DNA of 64,000 nucleotides from Microbacterium laevaniformans (GCF_016907555.1 NZ_JAFBCE010000001.1:1984001-2048000); one strand, 5' to 3'. Positions 40,027-49,452 are shown, numbered from the stretch's first letter. The notes: generated by a model from the letters alone, not told the origin. Numbers and translations: made by a program.

Positions 40027-41319
40027 CTACGGGCGCGGCAGCGGGGGCAGCTCGACGCGATCGAGCCACGGCGTGAAGACGTCGTCGAGATCGCGGCCGG
40101 CGACGCGGGCGGCCAGCGCGCGGAAGTCGTCGGTCGTCGCGAGGCCGTGCCGATAGGTCGCCACCCATTCGTGCAGCACCCGTGTGAACACCGCGGTGCC
40201 GAGGGCGCATCGCAGGGCATACAGGGTGAGGGCGCCGCGCTTGTAGACCCGGTCGTCGAACATGAGGTCCGGACCCGGGTCGGACAGCACGAGGTCCTGC
40301 GGCAGCGCCCGCAGACGAGCGTGGTGCTTCGCCGCCTTCTCGGCGACGCTCGCCGCGCCGGAGCGCTCGAACCAGAGCCACTCAGCGAAGCAGGCGAAGC
40401 CCTCGTTGAGCCAGATGTCCTGCCAGCGGCCGATGCCGACGCTGTTGCCGAACCACTGGTGGGCGAGCTCGTGCGCGATCAGCCGCTGCTCGTCGGGGAC
40501 CAGATGGTTGCTGCCGAAGACCGCGAGCCCCTGCGCCTCGAGCGGGATCTCCAGCTCGTCCGGTGTCACGACAAGTGTGCAGGCTTCCTGCGGATACGGC
40601 CCGAAGGAGTCGTCGAACAGTGCCAGCATGCGCGGAACGTCGGCGAACGCCCGCGTCACGTCGCGGCGCAGTTGTGCCGGAGCGAACACCCGCACACCCT
40701 CGCCGCCTTCGAGCGCAGTCTGCTCGTAGGGGCCGACGTGCACCGCGACGAGGTACGTGGCCACGGGCACGGTCGACTCGGAGGTCACCGTGACCCGACC
40801 GCCCGTCGTCGTCGTGCCGGTCGGGTGGCCGGTGAGGACCGGCAGGTACCCGGCATCCGTCGTCACCGACAGACGCATCGGCGCGCGCGCGTCGGGGCGG
40901 TCGTTGCAGGGGAACCACGTTGGAGCACCGGTCGGCTGCGACGCCACCAGGGCGCCGTCCTCGAGCTCCTCCCACCCGATCGTGCCCCAGCGGGAACGAC
41001 GCGGTGCGGGCGCGCCGGCATAGACGATCTCGATGGAGAACCGCTCCCCCGGCTGCAGCCGATGCGGCAGCGTGACCCGCAGCTTCCGCGGGCCCTGCGA
41101 GAACCGGGTGCGCCGATCGCCGTCGACCCGCACCCTCGTCGCACGCAGGCCCACGAGGTCGACACTCACGGCCGACACCGCGGTCGCCGCCACGGCGTTG
41201 ATCGTCGTTCGCCCCTCGAGACGATTGGTGCGCACGCGATAGTCGATCGCCACGTCATAGGAGTCGACGTCGAACGACGGGTCACCGCTCTCGGGCGCGT
41301 ACGGGTCGTGCCCGCTCAC
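40027..41319 (-). CDS. M1-family zinc aminopeptidase
   Basis: The 430-residue protein (GTG start) has the zinc motif HELAHQWFGNSV with the third ligand Glu in WLNEGFACFAEW, and a degenerate exopeptidase motif (LEAQGLAVFGSN in place of GAMEN). It has the beta-sandwich N-terminal domain and a short helical C-terminus, so it is smaller than full-length PepN. The start overlaps the Pls stop (GTGA). No signal peptide is evident. Poly-lysine producers carry zinc aminopeptidases that cleave the polymer, which makes this partner notable. Confidence 0.87.
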   Translation of the reverse strand: MSGHDPYAPESGDPSFDVDSYDVAIDYRVRTNRLEGRTTINAVAATAVSAVSVDLVGLRATRVRVDGDRRTRFSQGPRKLRVTLPHRLQPGERFSIEIVYAGAPAPRRSRWGTIGWEELEDGALVASQPTGAPTWFPCNDRPDARAPMRLSVTTDAGYLPVLTGHPTGTTTTGGRVTVTSESTVPVATYLVAVHVGPYEQTALEGGEGVRVFAPAQLRRDVTRAFADVPRMLALFDDSFGPYPQEACTLVVTPDELEIPLEAQGLAVFGSNHLVPDEQRLIAHELAHQWFGNSVGIGRWQDIWLNEGFACFAEWLWFERSGAASVAEKAAKHHARLRALPQDLVLSDPGPDLMFDDRVYKRGALTLYALRCALGTAVFTRVLHEWVATYRHGLATTDDFRALAARVAGRDLDDVFTPWLDRVELPPLPRP

Positions 41320-44300
41320 GAGGTCGACTGGTAGGCGCGCACCTTGACCGCGTGCCAGGGTCCGATGGGGTTTCCGCTCCAGCGCGAGCCGACGGGCACC
41401 GTCTCGCCCCGCATCACCAGGGATGCCGGTCCCACGGTCGCATGCGCGCCGATGCTGGCCGCCGGCAGGATGACGCTGTGGGGCCCGAGGGTGGCCCCGG
41501 CCTCGAGTTCGACGGTGTCCATGCTCATGATTCGATCATGGAACAGGTGCGTCTGCACAACGCATCCCCGGTTGACCGTCGACCCGTCGCCCAGGGTGAC
41601 GAGGTCGGGCTCCGGCAACCAGTAGCTGTCACACCAGACGCCGCGCCCGATGGTCGAGCCCAGCGACCGCAGCCAGACCGCGAGGGCCGGCGTCCCGGCG
41701 GCGGCGCGCGCGAACCAGGGAGCTGCGACCATCTCGGTGAAGGTGTCGGACACCTCGGTGCGCCAGACGAAGCTCGACCACAGCGGCTGCTCGCCGGCAC
41801 GGATGGGGCCGACGATCAGCCACTTCGCCGCTGTCGAGACCCCGGCGGCGACGGCGCCCGCGGCCAGCATGACGATGCCCGACAGCAGAATCGCACCGCC
41901 GAGACCGACGGCGTCGATCAGCGCTGCCAGGGCGAAGACGACGAGCACGCCCAACGCACAGGTGACGACGACCGGCACGACGCGTCCCAGCTCCCACAGC
42001 GCGCGAGCGACGCGCAGGCGCGCCGGCGGCTGATACGTGCGCGTCTCGTCGCCCTCGGCGGTGCGTCGCCGAAGGCGTACGGCGGGCGAGCCCAGCCAGG
42101 ATGAGCCCGGTTTGGCCTTCGCCGGCGCAGCCGAGAGCACCGCGACCAGCCCGTCCCGGGGAACGCGGTGTCCGGGCGCGGCCATGCCGGAGTTGCCGAG
42201 GAAGGCGCGCTTGCCGATGCGCACCGGGCCGAGGCGCATCCAGCCGCCGTGCAGCTCGTACGACGCGACCATGGTGTCGTCGGCGAGGAAGGCGCCGTCT
42301 TCGATGCGCGTCAGCGACGGAAGTAGCAGCACGGTGGAGGCTTCGACATCGCGACCGACCTGCGCGCCGAGCAGGCGCAGCCATACGGGCGTGAACAGGC
42401 TCGAGTACAGCGGGAACAGGATCGTTCGCGCCGAGTCCAGCAGGCGCTCGATCGTCCATGCCTGCCAGCCGACGCGGCTGCGCACCGGGTGCACGCCCTC
42501 GTTCAGCCCGATCGACAGCACGCGAACCGTCACGACGACGACACCGGCGAAGACGACACCCGCGACCAGCACACCGGGAACAAGCCACACCAGCGCCCCG
42601 CCCAGCGCCTCGAGGAGCGACGCCGCACCCTGGATGCCGCGGGCGACGACGAGCGCGCCCGCAGCGAACGCCACCAGCGGCAGGAGCGCCAGAGCGATCG
42701 CGGAGGCGGCGTATGCCCAGAGCCAGCGGGTGGGAGCGGGGGCCCGCTCGACGGGCCACTGCGCGGATGTGCCACCCACGCGCACCGCGGGAGAGCCCGC
42801 CCACGTCTGGTCGGCGCGCACCCGTCCGAACACCGCCGACCCGGGTGCGATCTCGGCGCGGCGACCGATCCGGGTGCCGGGAGCGAGCGTGCTGCGCGAA
42901 CCCACGGTGGCCCCGGCGCCGATACGGATGGCACCGATGCGCACGACGTCACCATCGATCCAGTACCCCGACAGATCGACCTCGGGCTCGATGGCGGCGC
43001 CGTCTCCGATCTCGAGCATCCCGGTGATGGGCGGCAGCGCATGCAGGTCGACGCCCGTGCCGATGCGCGCGCCGAGGGCGCGGGCGTAGTAGCTCACCCA
43101 CGGCGCTCCGGCGAGACCCACGGCATCCACCTGATCGGCGATCTGCTCAGCCAGCCACAACCGGATATGCACCCAGCCGCCGCGCGGATAATCACCCGGT
43201 CGCACGCCGCGCAACAGCAGTCGGGCGCACGCCGCCGCGATCGCCATGCGCCCGAACGGCGTTGCGAACACGAGCAGCCCGACCAGGACGATCACGAGCG
43301 GCGCTTCGGGCAAGACGTCGAATCCGGGGAAGAGCCGCAAGACGGCCGAGGCGGTGAGCAGGTAGAGCATCCACCGGATGCCGGAGAGGATGAACAGCGG
43401 CACCGCCAGCAGCGTCTGCGCCCACTGCGCCCGTCGCGGCGTCGGCTCCGGACGGTGGAAGCCGGCAGCGGCATCCTCCTGCAGACCGGTGCCGAGGGCT
43501 TTGGCCATCGCCCCCAGCCGGGGTACGTCGTAGATGTCGGCGACGGAGAACTCGGGCACGCGCGTGCGGATGCGTGACACCAGCTGCGCCGCGGCGAGCG
43601 ATCCGCCGCCGAGGTCGAAGAAGTCGGCCTTGCGATCGATGACCGGCATGCCGAGCACGGCCTGCCACTGCTGGGCCAGCCACGCCTCCCCCGGCGAGAG
43701 ATCGGATGCCGGAAGCTCCACGTTCGGCAGCGGCCACGGCAGGGCCGCACGGTCGACCTTGCCCGACGTGCGCACGGGCAGGTCGTCGACGACGGCCAGC
43801 AGCGGCACCATGGGAGCCGGCAGCCGCGCGGCCAGATCCGCCCGCGCCGCGAGACGATCGAAATCCGCAGGCGCCGCGAGGTAGCCGACGAGCACGGGCA
43901 CCCCGGCCTCGGTGGTGCGAACGGCGGCCGCGGCGCCGGTCACGCCCGGCAGATCCTGCAGGGCGGCCTCCACCTCGCCGAGCTCGATGCGTCGCCCGCC
44001 GACCTTCACCTGATCGTCGGCGCGGCCCTGGAAGACGAGGCCGTCGGGCTCGAAGCGGACGAGGTCGCCGGAACGGTAGGCGCGGTCCCAGCCGAGCGTC
44101 GGGAACGGGGCGTACTTCTCGGCATCCTTCGCGGGATCGAGGTAACGTGCCAGTCCCACACCGCCGATGATCAGCTCGCCGACGCCACCCTCGCCGACCG
44201 GCTGCCCGTCACCGTCGACCACCGCGAGCAGCCACCCGTCCAGCGGCAGGCCGATGCGAACCGGCACCGACCCGTCGAGCGGAGCCGCGCACGCCACGAC

Positions 44301-45245
44301 CGTCGCTTCGGTCGGGCCGTACGTGTTCCACACCTCGCGTCCGTCGGCGACCAGGCGCGCGGCGAGCTCGGGCGGACATGCCTCGCCGCCGAAGATGAGC
44401 AAACGTACGTTCTCGATGGACTCCGCCGGCCACATCGCGGCCAGCGTGGGCACCGTGGACACGACAGTGATGCTCTGGCGCAGCAACCACGGCGCGAGAT
44501 CCTCGCCGGAGCGCACCAGCGACCGCGGCGCCGGAACGAGACACGCACCGTGACGCCACGCGAGCCACATCTCCTCGCATGAGGCGTCGAAGGCCACGGA
44601 CAGTCCGGCGAGCACGCGGTCGTCGGGTCCCAGCGGCGCATGGGGAACGAACAGACGAGCCTCGGCATCCACGAAGGCGGCCGCCGCGCGGTGGGTGACC
44701 GCAACGCCCTTGGGCACGCCCGTGGAGCCGGACGTGAAGATGATCCAGGCGTCGTCGTCGACGTTCGGCGGAGGCACCGCCACGATCGCCTGTGTCGCGG
44801 GGTGCGGCGCCTCGCCGTCGAACAGTCCCTCGTCGAGGACGGCTTCTCCGGATGCCGGGGCGTACGTGCCCGTCCCGGTGATGACGCCGCGCACGGCCGC
44901 TTCGCCGAACACGAGCCGTGCACGTTCGTCGGGGTCGTCCGCGTCGACGGGCACGTACGCCGCACCGGCGGCGAGGACGCCGAGGATCGCGATGTACAGC
45001 TCTTTCGAACCCGACGGCATCCGCACCCCGACGCGATCGCCGCGTCGAACGCCCGCTTCATGCAGGCGCGCCGCGGTCGCGCCCACCCGTGCCAGCATCT
45101 CGCGATAGCTCAGGGCGCCCGAACCGTCGTCGATCGCGGAGGCTTCGGGAAACGCGCGCGCCGTGGCACGCAACACGTCCAGCAGCGTGCGGGCCGGAGC
45201 CGCGGCCTCCGCCCGACCGAGGAGCGCCCGGGGCGAATCGTCCAC
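41316..45245 (-). CDS. Pls/PosA-type single-module non-ribosomal peptide synthetase
   Basis: The 1309-residue protein (GTG start) has an adenylation domain (TSGSTGVPKG 171-180; FDASCEEMW 219-227; NTYGPTE 307-313; SGKVDRA from 494), a carrier domain (DFFDLGGGSL, Ser549), six membrane helices (about 611-635, 645-670, 840-868, 880-912, 1085-1110, 1112-1140) and three C-terminal hexapeptide/beta-helix blocks (about 725-825, 960-1060, 1195-1290). This is the layout of epsilon-poly-L-lysine synthetase. By hand alignment the specificity residues read D-A-E-S-I-G-T-V, near the bacitracin lysine code. It is coupled to the M1 peptidase downstream. Confidence 0.9.
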   Translation of the reverse strand: MDDSPRALLGRAEAAAPARTLLDVLRATARAFPEASAIDDGSGALSYREMLARVGATAARLHEAGVRRGDRVGVRMPSGSKELYIAILGVLAAGAAYVPVDADDPDERARLVFGEAAVRGVITGTGTYAPASGEAVLDEGLFDGEAPHPATQAIVAVPPPNVDDDAWIIFTSGSTGVPKGVAVTHRAAAAFVDAEARLFVPHAPLGPDDRVLAGLSVAFDASCEEMWLAWRHGACLVPAPRSLVRSGEDLAPWLLRQSITVVSTVPTLAAMWPAESIENVRLLIFGGEACPPELAARLVADGREVWNTYGPTEATVVACAAPLDGSVPVRIGLPLDGWLLAVVDGDGQPVGEGGVGELIIGGVGLARYLDPAKDAEKYAPFPTLGWDRAYRSGDLVRFEPDGLVFQGRADDQVKVGGRRIELGEVEAALQDLPGVTGAAAAVRTTEAGVPVLVGYLAAPADFDRLAARADLAARLPAPMVPLLAVVDDLPVRTSGKVDRAALPWPLPNVELPASDLSPGEAWLAQQWQAVLGMPVIDRKADFFDLGGGSLAAAQLVSRIRTRVPEFSVADIYDVPRLGAMAKALGTGLQEDAAAGFHRPEPTPRRAQWAQTLLAVPLFILSGIRWMLYLLTASAVLRLFPGFDVLPEAPLVIVLVGLLVFATPFGRMAIAAACARLLLRGVRPGDYPRGGWVHIRLWLAEQIADQVDAVGLAGAPWVSYYARALGARIGTGVDLHALPPITGMLEIGDGAAIEPEVDLSGYWIDGDVVRIGAIRIGAGATVGSRSTLAPGTRIGRRAEIAPGSAVFGRVRADQTWAGSPAVRVGGTSAQWPVERAPAPTRWLWAYAASAIALALLPLVAFAAGALVVARGIQGAASLLEALGGALVWLVPGVLVAGVVFAGVVVVTVRVLSIGLNEGVHPVRSRVGWQAWTIERLLDSARTILFPLYSSLFTPVWLRLLGAQVGRDVEASTVLLLPSLTRIEDGAFLADDTMVASYELHGGWMRLGPVRIGKRAFLGNSGMAAPGHRVPRDGLVAVLSAAPAKAKPGSSWLGSPAVRLRRRTAEGDETRTYQPPARLRVARALWELGRVVPVVVTCALGVLVVFALAALIDAVGLGGAILLSGIVMLAAGAVAAGVSTAAKWLIVGPIRAGEQPLWSSFVWRTEVSDTFTEMVAAPWFARAAAGTPALAVWLRSLGSTIGRGVWCDSYWLPEPDLVTLGDGSTVNRGCVVQTHLFHDRIMSMDTVELEAGATLGPHSVILPAASIGAHATVGPASLVMRGETVPVGSRWSGNPIGPWHAVKVRAYQSTS

Positions 45246-45246
45246 G

Positions 45247-45852
45247 TCAGGAGAGCAGTTCGATCAGCTGTGCCTTCGTCAGGCGTGAGTAGCCCGTTCG
45301 TCCGGCGGAGCGTGCGCTTTCGCGCAGCTGCACGACGGTGAGGGCGCTCAGGTCCGCGTCGTCATCCGTGGGCTGCGGCGCGCCCGTGTCCGCGGGAGCG
45401 TCGAGCTCGGCGGCGAGCGCCTCATCGGCCGCATGCGCGTCGAGCTCGGCGCGCGCGGCAGCGGCCTCCGCGCGGCGTGCGGCCTTCTTGAGCGCCTTCG
45501 CCTCGGCTGCCTCCGCCGCGGCGCGCGCAGCGGAACTCTCCGCCTCCTGGGCCGCACGGCGCGCCTCGGCACGCAGCCGCGCCTTGCGATCGGCGGCGGC
45601 GACGGCCTTCGCAACGGCGCGTTCCAGGCGCCGCACCGCGCGTTCCGCGTGCTTCGTCACCGTGCGGGGCTTGCGGCGCAGCTTCTTCTTCGACACATCG
45701 GCGGCGTCGCGCGCCTCGTCGATGTACTCCTCGAGCCCGGCCGCCAGCCTCTTCGGGAGGTTCTTGGCCGTCTTGGCCGCCGTCTTGGCCGCCGCGGACG
45801 CGTCGGTGATGGCTTCGCGCGCGGCGCGTTCGCTCTTGCTTGTCGTACCCAT
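45247..45852 (-). CDS. Lys/Ala-rich coiled-coil protein with Rho-N/SAP-like end
   Basis: The 201-residue protein is mostly a long charged alpha-helix (KKLRRKPRTVTKHAERAVRRLERAVAKAV, then Ala/Glu-rich repeats), an acidic linker, and a C-terminal Rho_N/SAP-like motif (SALTVVQLRESARSAGRTGYSRLTKAQLIELLS). Such ends bind nucleic acid. It lies 1 bp before pls and heads the operon. A TACGAT box 7 bp before the ATG suggests a leaderless transcript. It is divergent from pstS across a 192-bp shared region. The role is unknown. Confidence 0.7.
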   Translation of the reverse strand: MGTTSKSERAAREAITDASAAAKTAAKTAKNLPKRLAAGLEEYIDEARDAADVSKKKLRRKPRTVTKHAERAVRRLERAVAKAVAAADRKARLRAEARRAAQEAESSAARAAAEAAEAKALKKAARRAEAAAARAELDAHAADEALAAELDAPADTGAPQPTDDDADLSALTVVQLRESARSAGRTGYSRLTKAQLIELLS

Positions 45853-45924
45853 GGCCCACATCGTAGGGGTGCCATGTGAACCGCCGGGGAACCGGTGCCC
45901 TCCGGCCCGCGCCCCGCACACGAT

Positions 45925-45957
45925 CGCTCACGATCGTTAACCTCTCGTTCACCTCTG
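45925..45957 (+). promoter_or_regulatory. Pho-box-like triple repeat between pls operon and pstS
   Basis: Three 11-nt units in register: CGCTCACGATC, GTTAACCTCTC and GTTCACCTCTG. A single inverted GTTCAC half-site is also present at 45876-45882, nearer the pls operon. RegX3 or PhoP would be expected to bind. Confidence 0.7.
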
Positions 45958-46044
45958 CACCGCCGGCCGGTAAGAGTGCCTGTCTAGCGTCGGGGCGTGC
46001 CCTGCACCGGGCCCGCATTTCCCACACAACGTGAAGGATTCACA

Positions 46045-47172
46045 GTGAAGCTCACCCGTATCTCCCAGCTGGGCGCCATCGCGGCCGTCGCCGCCCTCGC
46101 CCTCACGGGCTGCGCGTCGTCCGGCAGCAACACGCCGGCCGAGAGCGCGAGCCCGACCGCCACCAGCTCGGATGTCGCCTTCCAGATCGACCCCAGCCTC
46201 AGCGGCACCATCACCGCCGGCGGATCGAGCGCACAGTCCAACGCGCAGCAGGCCTGGACGACCGCGTACAACGCGACCGCCAAGAACGTGAAGATCAACT
46301 ACGACAAGTCGCAGGGCTCGGGCGGCGGCGTCACGAACTTCCTCAGCGGCGCGTACGACTTCGCCGGTTCGGACTCGCCCCTCAACGCCGACCAGACGGC
46401 GCAGTCGAAGGCGCTGTGCACCGACGGCGGCATCAACATCCCGATCTACCTCGACGGTGTCGCGATCATCTTCAACATCCCGGGCGTCACCTCGCTCAAG
46501 CTCAGCGGTGAGACGATCGCCAAGATCTTCGCGCTGCAGATCACCGACTGGTCCGACCCGGCCATCACGAAGGACAACGGCACGGCTCTGCCGGCCGGCG
46601 CGATCACCACGGTCGCCCGTTCGGACGGCTCCGGCACGACCCAGAACTTCACCAACTACCTCGCCGCGACGCAGTCGTCGGTGTGGACCTTCCCGGCGGG
46701 CAAGGACTGGCCGGTCCAGGGCAACGTGTCCAAGCAGAAGGGCGGCTCCGGCGTCGTCGAGGCCGTCAAGGCGGGCTCCGGCACCATCGGCTACGCCGAC
46801 CACTCCGCGATCGGTTCGCTCAACGCGGCCTCGATCGTCACCAACGGCACGGCCCTCGCCTTCAGCGGCGAGGCCGTCTCGAAGACGTTCGACGTCGCCG
46901 CGGTCGACAACTCCAACGGCGTCCCCGGCGACCTGTCGAAGAAGTTCGACTACACCAAGCTGACCGCCGACGCCTACCCGATCCCGCTGGTCTCCTACGC
47001 GGTCGTCTGCTCCACGTTCAAGGACGCCAAGCAGGCCGAGCTCGTCAAGTCGTACCTCGGCTTCGTGACCAGCTCGCTCGGCCAGTCGGTCGCCGAGAAG
47101 AACGCCGGCTCCGCGCCGCTGCCGGACTCCGTCCTCGCGGCCGCCGCGAAGACCCTCGCCGCGATCAAGTAA
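46045..47172 (+). CDS. pstS: Phosphate ABC transporter substrate-binding lipoprotein
   Basis: The 375-residue lipoprotein starts at GTG with GAAGGA upstream. Its signal peptide ends in LALTGC (lipobox). Phosphate-binding elements include AGGSSAQ, GSGGGVTNFLSGAYDFAGSD (read in parts) and RSDGSGTTQNFTNYL. It binds phosphate outside the membrane for PstCAB. A Pho-box cluster lies upstream and two hairpins downstream, giving more pstS than pstCAB transcript. The gene order pstS-C-A-B is standard. Confidence 0.95.
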   Translation: MKLTRISQLGAIAAVAALALTGCASSGSNTPAESASPTATSSDVAFQIDPSLSGTITAGGSSAQSNAQQAWTTAYNATAKNVKINYDKSQGSGGGVTNFLSGAYDFAGSDSPLNADQTAQSKALCTDGGINIPIYLDGVAIIFNIPGVTSLKLSGETIAKIFALQITDWSDPAITKDNGTALPAGAITTVARSDGSGTTQNFTNYLAATQSSVWTFPAGKDWPVQGNVSKQKGGSGVVEAVKAGSGTIGYADHSAIGSLNAASIVTNGTALAFSGEAVSKTFDVAAVDNSNGVPGDLSKKFDYTKLTADAYPIPLVSYAVVCSTFKDAKQAELVKSYLGFVTSSLGQSVAEKNAGSAPLPDSVLAAAAKTLAAIK

Positions 47173-47183
47173 CACCTCGTCCC

Positions 47184-47262
47184 GGTCCGGTCTGCGCGGC
47201 TCACGCTGCGCAGACCGGACCTGGCTGAGCAGGGTCGTCGATCCGCGATCGACGACCCTGCT
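47184..47262 (+). terminator. Two strong hairpins between pstS and pstC
   Basis: The first has a 14-bp stem (47184-47197 with 47208-47221). The second is a perfect 16-bp stem with a three-base loop (47228-47243 with 47247-47262). No T-run follows, so they are likely partial terminators or mRNA stabilisers for pstS. Confidence 0.75.
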
Positions 47263-47338
47263 GAGTCGGACACACACCCGGACTCAGCGATCCCGACCCG
47301 AGGAGAACACATGACCCTGCCCGACCCGGAGGGCCGTC

Positions 47339-48340
47339 ATGGCTGACGTCAAGACCGCACCCGCGCACAAGCCGGCATCCAACATCGTCGGCAAGCGTCG
47401 CGCCGGCGACTCGGTGTTCCTGGGTCTGTCGACCGCGGCCGCCGTGTCGATCATGATCATCCTCGCGGGCGTCGCGATCTTCCTCATCCTCAAGGGCCTT
47501 CCGGCCATCACCGCCAACTGGTCGCAGGGCGATCTCGCCGGATACCAGAACGCCGACTGGTCCAGCTTCTGGGACTACGTCGCACCGCTGCTGTGGGGAA
47601 GCATCTGGGCTGCTCTGATCGCCATGGTCCTCGGCACACCTGTCGCCATCGGCATCGCCCTGTTCATCTCGCACTACGCACCGCGACGCATCGCCGGGTT
47701 GCTCGGCTACATCATCGACCTGCTCGCCGCCGTGCCCTCCATCGTCTTCGGCCTCTGGGGCATCATCGTGATGCGCCCGCTGCTGCTGCCGCTCGCCGAC
47801 TTCCTCAACCAGTACTTCGGCTGGATCCCCCTGTTCCGGGGTCCGGTGTCCAGCACCGGCTCCACGATGCTCGCCGGTGGGGTCGTGCTCGCCGTGATGA
47901 TCCTTCCGATCGTCACCTCCATCACGCGCGAGATCTTCCTGCAGACGCCGCGTCTGCACGAGGAGGCGGCCCTCGCCCTCGGCGCGACGCGATGGGAGAT
48001 GGTGCGCCTCGCGGTGCTCCCCTACGCCCGCAGCGGCATGGTCTCGGCCACACTGCTCGGGCTCGGCCGTGCGCTGGGTGAGACGATGGCGATCGCCCTG
48101 ATCGTCTCGCCGAGCCTCATCTTCTCGGTGGCCCTGCTCACCGACGGCTACAACTCGCAGACGATCGCCGCCAACATCGCGCTCAACTTCCCGATCGCCA
48201 CCGACCTGCAGCGCTCCGCGCTGATCGGCACCGGTCTGATGCTGTTCGTCATCTCCCTCGCCGTGAACATGCTGGCCCGCTACATCATCGCGGCCACGGG
48301 GCCCGGCGCGAAGGGCCGCAAGAGAGGAAAGCGCTCGTGA
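47339..48340 (+). CDS. pstC: Phosphate ABC transporter permease PstC
   Basis: The 333-residue permease has six or more helices, with the EAA-type loop EEAALALGATRWEMVRLAVLPYARSG. GGAGGG precedes its ATG. An AGGAG-driven ATG at 47311 opens an 11-residue frame (MTLPDPEGRHG) that ends overlapping the pstC start, so coupled re-initiation is possible. It pairs with PstA for phosphate import. Its end overlaps the pstA start by 4 bp. Confidence 0.95.
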   Translation: MADVKTAPAHKPASNIVGKRRAGDSVFLGLSTAAAVSIMIILAGVAIFLILKGLPAITANWSQGDLAGYQNADWSSFWDYVAPLLWGSIWAALIAMVLGTPVAIGIALFISHYAPRRIAGLLGYIIDLLAAVPSIVFGLWGIIVMRPLLLPLADFLNQYFGWIPLFRGPVSSTGSTMLAGGVVLAVMILPIVTSITREIFLQTPRLHEEAALALGATRWEMVRLAVLPYARSGMVSATLLGLGRALGETMAIALIVSPSLIFSVALLTDGYNSQTIAANIALNFPIATDLQRSALIGTGLMLFVISLAVNMLARYIIAATGPGAKGRKRGKRS

Positions 48341-49437
48341 GCGAGCTCACCACCCCCGTGGCCACGACCTCCACGCCGCCGCTGTCGCTCACCAGCGGTC
48401 AGCTCCCGCGGTTCATCGAGCCCATCGTGCTCGTCGTCTCCCTCGCGGTTATCGCCGCCCTGCAGCTCGTGCTCGGCGGCTTCAACGTCGCGACCTGGCT
48501 CATCCTCAGCGCGATCGTCTACCTGCTCGCCATCGGCGTGTTCTCGGCGATCGTCGAAGGCAGGCGCAAGTCGACCGACCGCGTCGTGCGCGGCCTGGTC
48601 ACCGTGGCCTTCGTCCTGGCCGTGGCACCGCTCATCTCGACGCTGTGGACCGTGTTCTCCAAGGGCATGGGCGTCATGTCGTGGGACTTCATCACCAAGG
48701 TGGGCGGGACGGCGTTCGACCCCAACACCCTGGCCGTCGTCTCGACCCCTGGCGCGCTGCAGGCCATCGTCGGAACGCTGATCATCACGGGGATCGCGGC
48801 GCTGATCTCGGTGCCGATCGGCATCCTCGCGGCGGTCTACCTCGTCGAGTACGCGCAGCCGAAGAACCCTCTGCGGCGCACGATCACGTTCCTGGTCGAC
48901 GTGATGACGGGCATTCCCTCGATCGTCGCCGGTCTGTTCGCCTTCTCGCTCTTCGCCCTGATCGTCGGCCCCAAGGCGTTCAGCGGCTTCTCGGCATCCA
49001 TCGCCCTGTCGGTGCTGATGATCCCGATCGTGATCCGCTCCACCGAGGAGATGCTGCGCCTGGTGCCGACCGACCTCCGGGAGGCGTCGTTCGCTCTCGG
49101 GGTGCCGCGCTCGATCACGATCATCAAGGTCGTGCTGCGTACCGCTGCCAGCGGCATCATCACCGGCGTCGTCCTCGCCGTGGCCCGTGTCATCGGCGAG
49201 ACCGCGCCGATCTTCATTGCCGCGAGCTTCACCGACAACTTCAACTCCGACCCGTTCAACGGTGCGATGCAGACCCTGCCGGTCATGGCCTACACGGCCT
49301 ACAGTTTCCCGGGCCAGGACATCGACGCCTCTCAGGCCCAGGCCTGGGGCGCGGCGCTGCTGCTGGTCATCCTCGTCGTCATCTTCAACCTGATCGCCCG
49401 GATCGTCGCGATGGTCTTCGCGCCGAAGGCACGCTAA
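48337..49437 (+). CDS. pstA: Phosphate ABC transporter permease PstA
   Basis: The 366-residue permease (GTG start) has an N-terminal extension with extra helices (residues about 25-110) before the conserved permease domain with LREASFALGVPRSITIIKVVLRTAASGI and RVIGETAPIFIA. It forms the channel with PstC. It overlaps pstC by 4 bp (GTGA), so they are cotranslated. pstB follows after 15 bp. Confidence 0.95.
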   Translation: MSELTTPVATTSTPPLSLTSGQLPRFIEPIVLVVSLAVIAALQLVLGGFNVATWLILSAIVYLLAIGVFSAIVEGRRKSTDRVVRGLVTVAFVLAVAPLISTLWTVFSKGMGVMSWDFITKVGGTAFDPNTLAVVSTPGALQAIVGTLIITGIAALISVPIGILAAVYLVEYAQPKNPLRRTITFLVDVMTGIPSIVAGLFAFSLFALIVGPKAFSGFSASIALSVLMIPIVIRSTEEMLRLVPTDLREASFALGVPRSITIIKVVLRTAASGIITGVVLAVARVIGETAPIFIAASFTDNFNSDPFNGAMQTLPVMAYTAYSFPGQDIDASQAQAWGAALLLVILVVIFNLIARIVAMVFAPKAR

Positions 49438-49452
49438 GCAAGGAAGGCCCCT

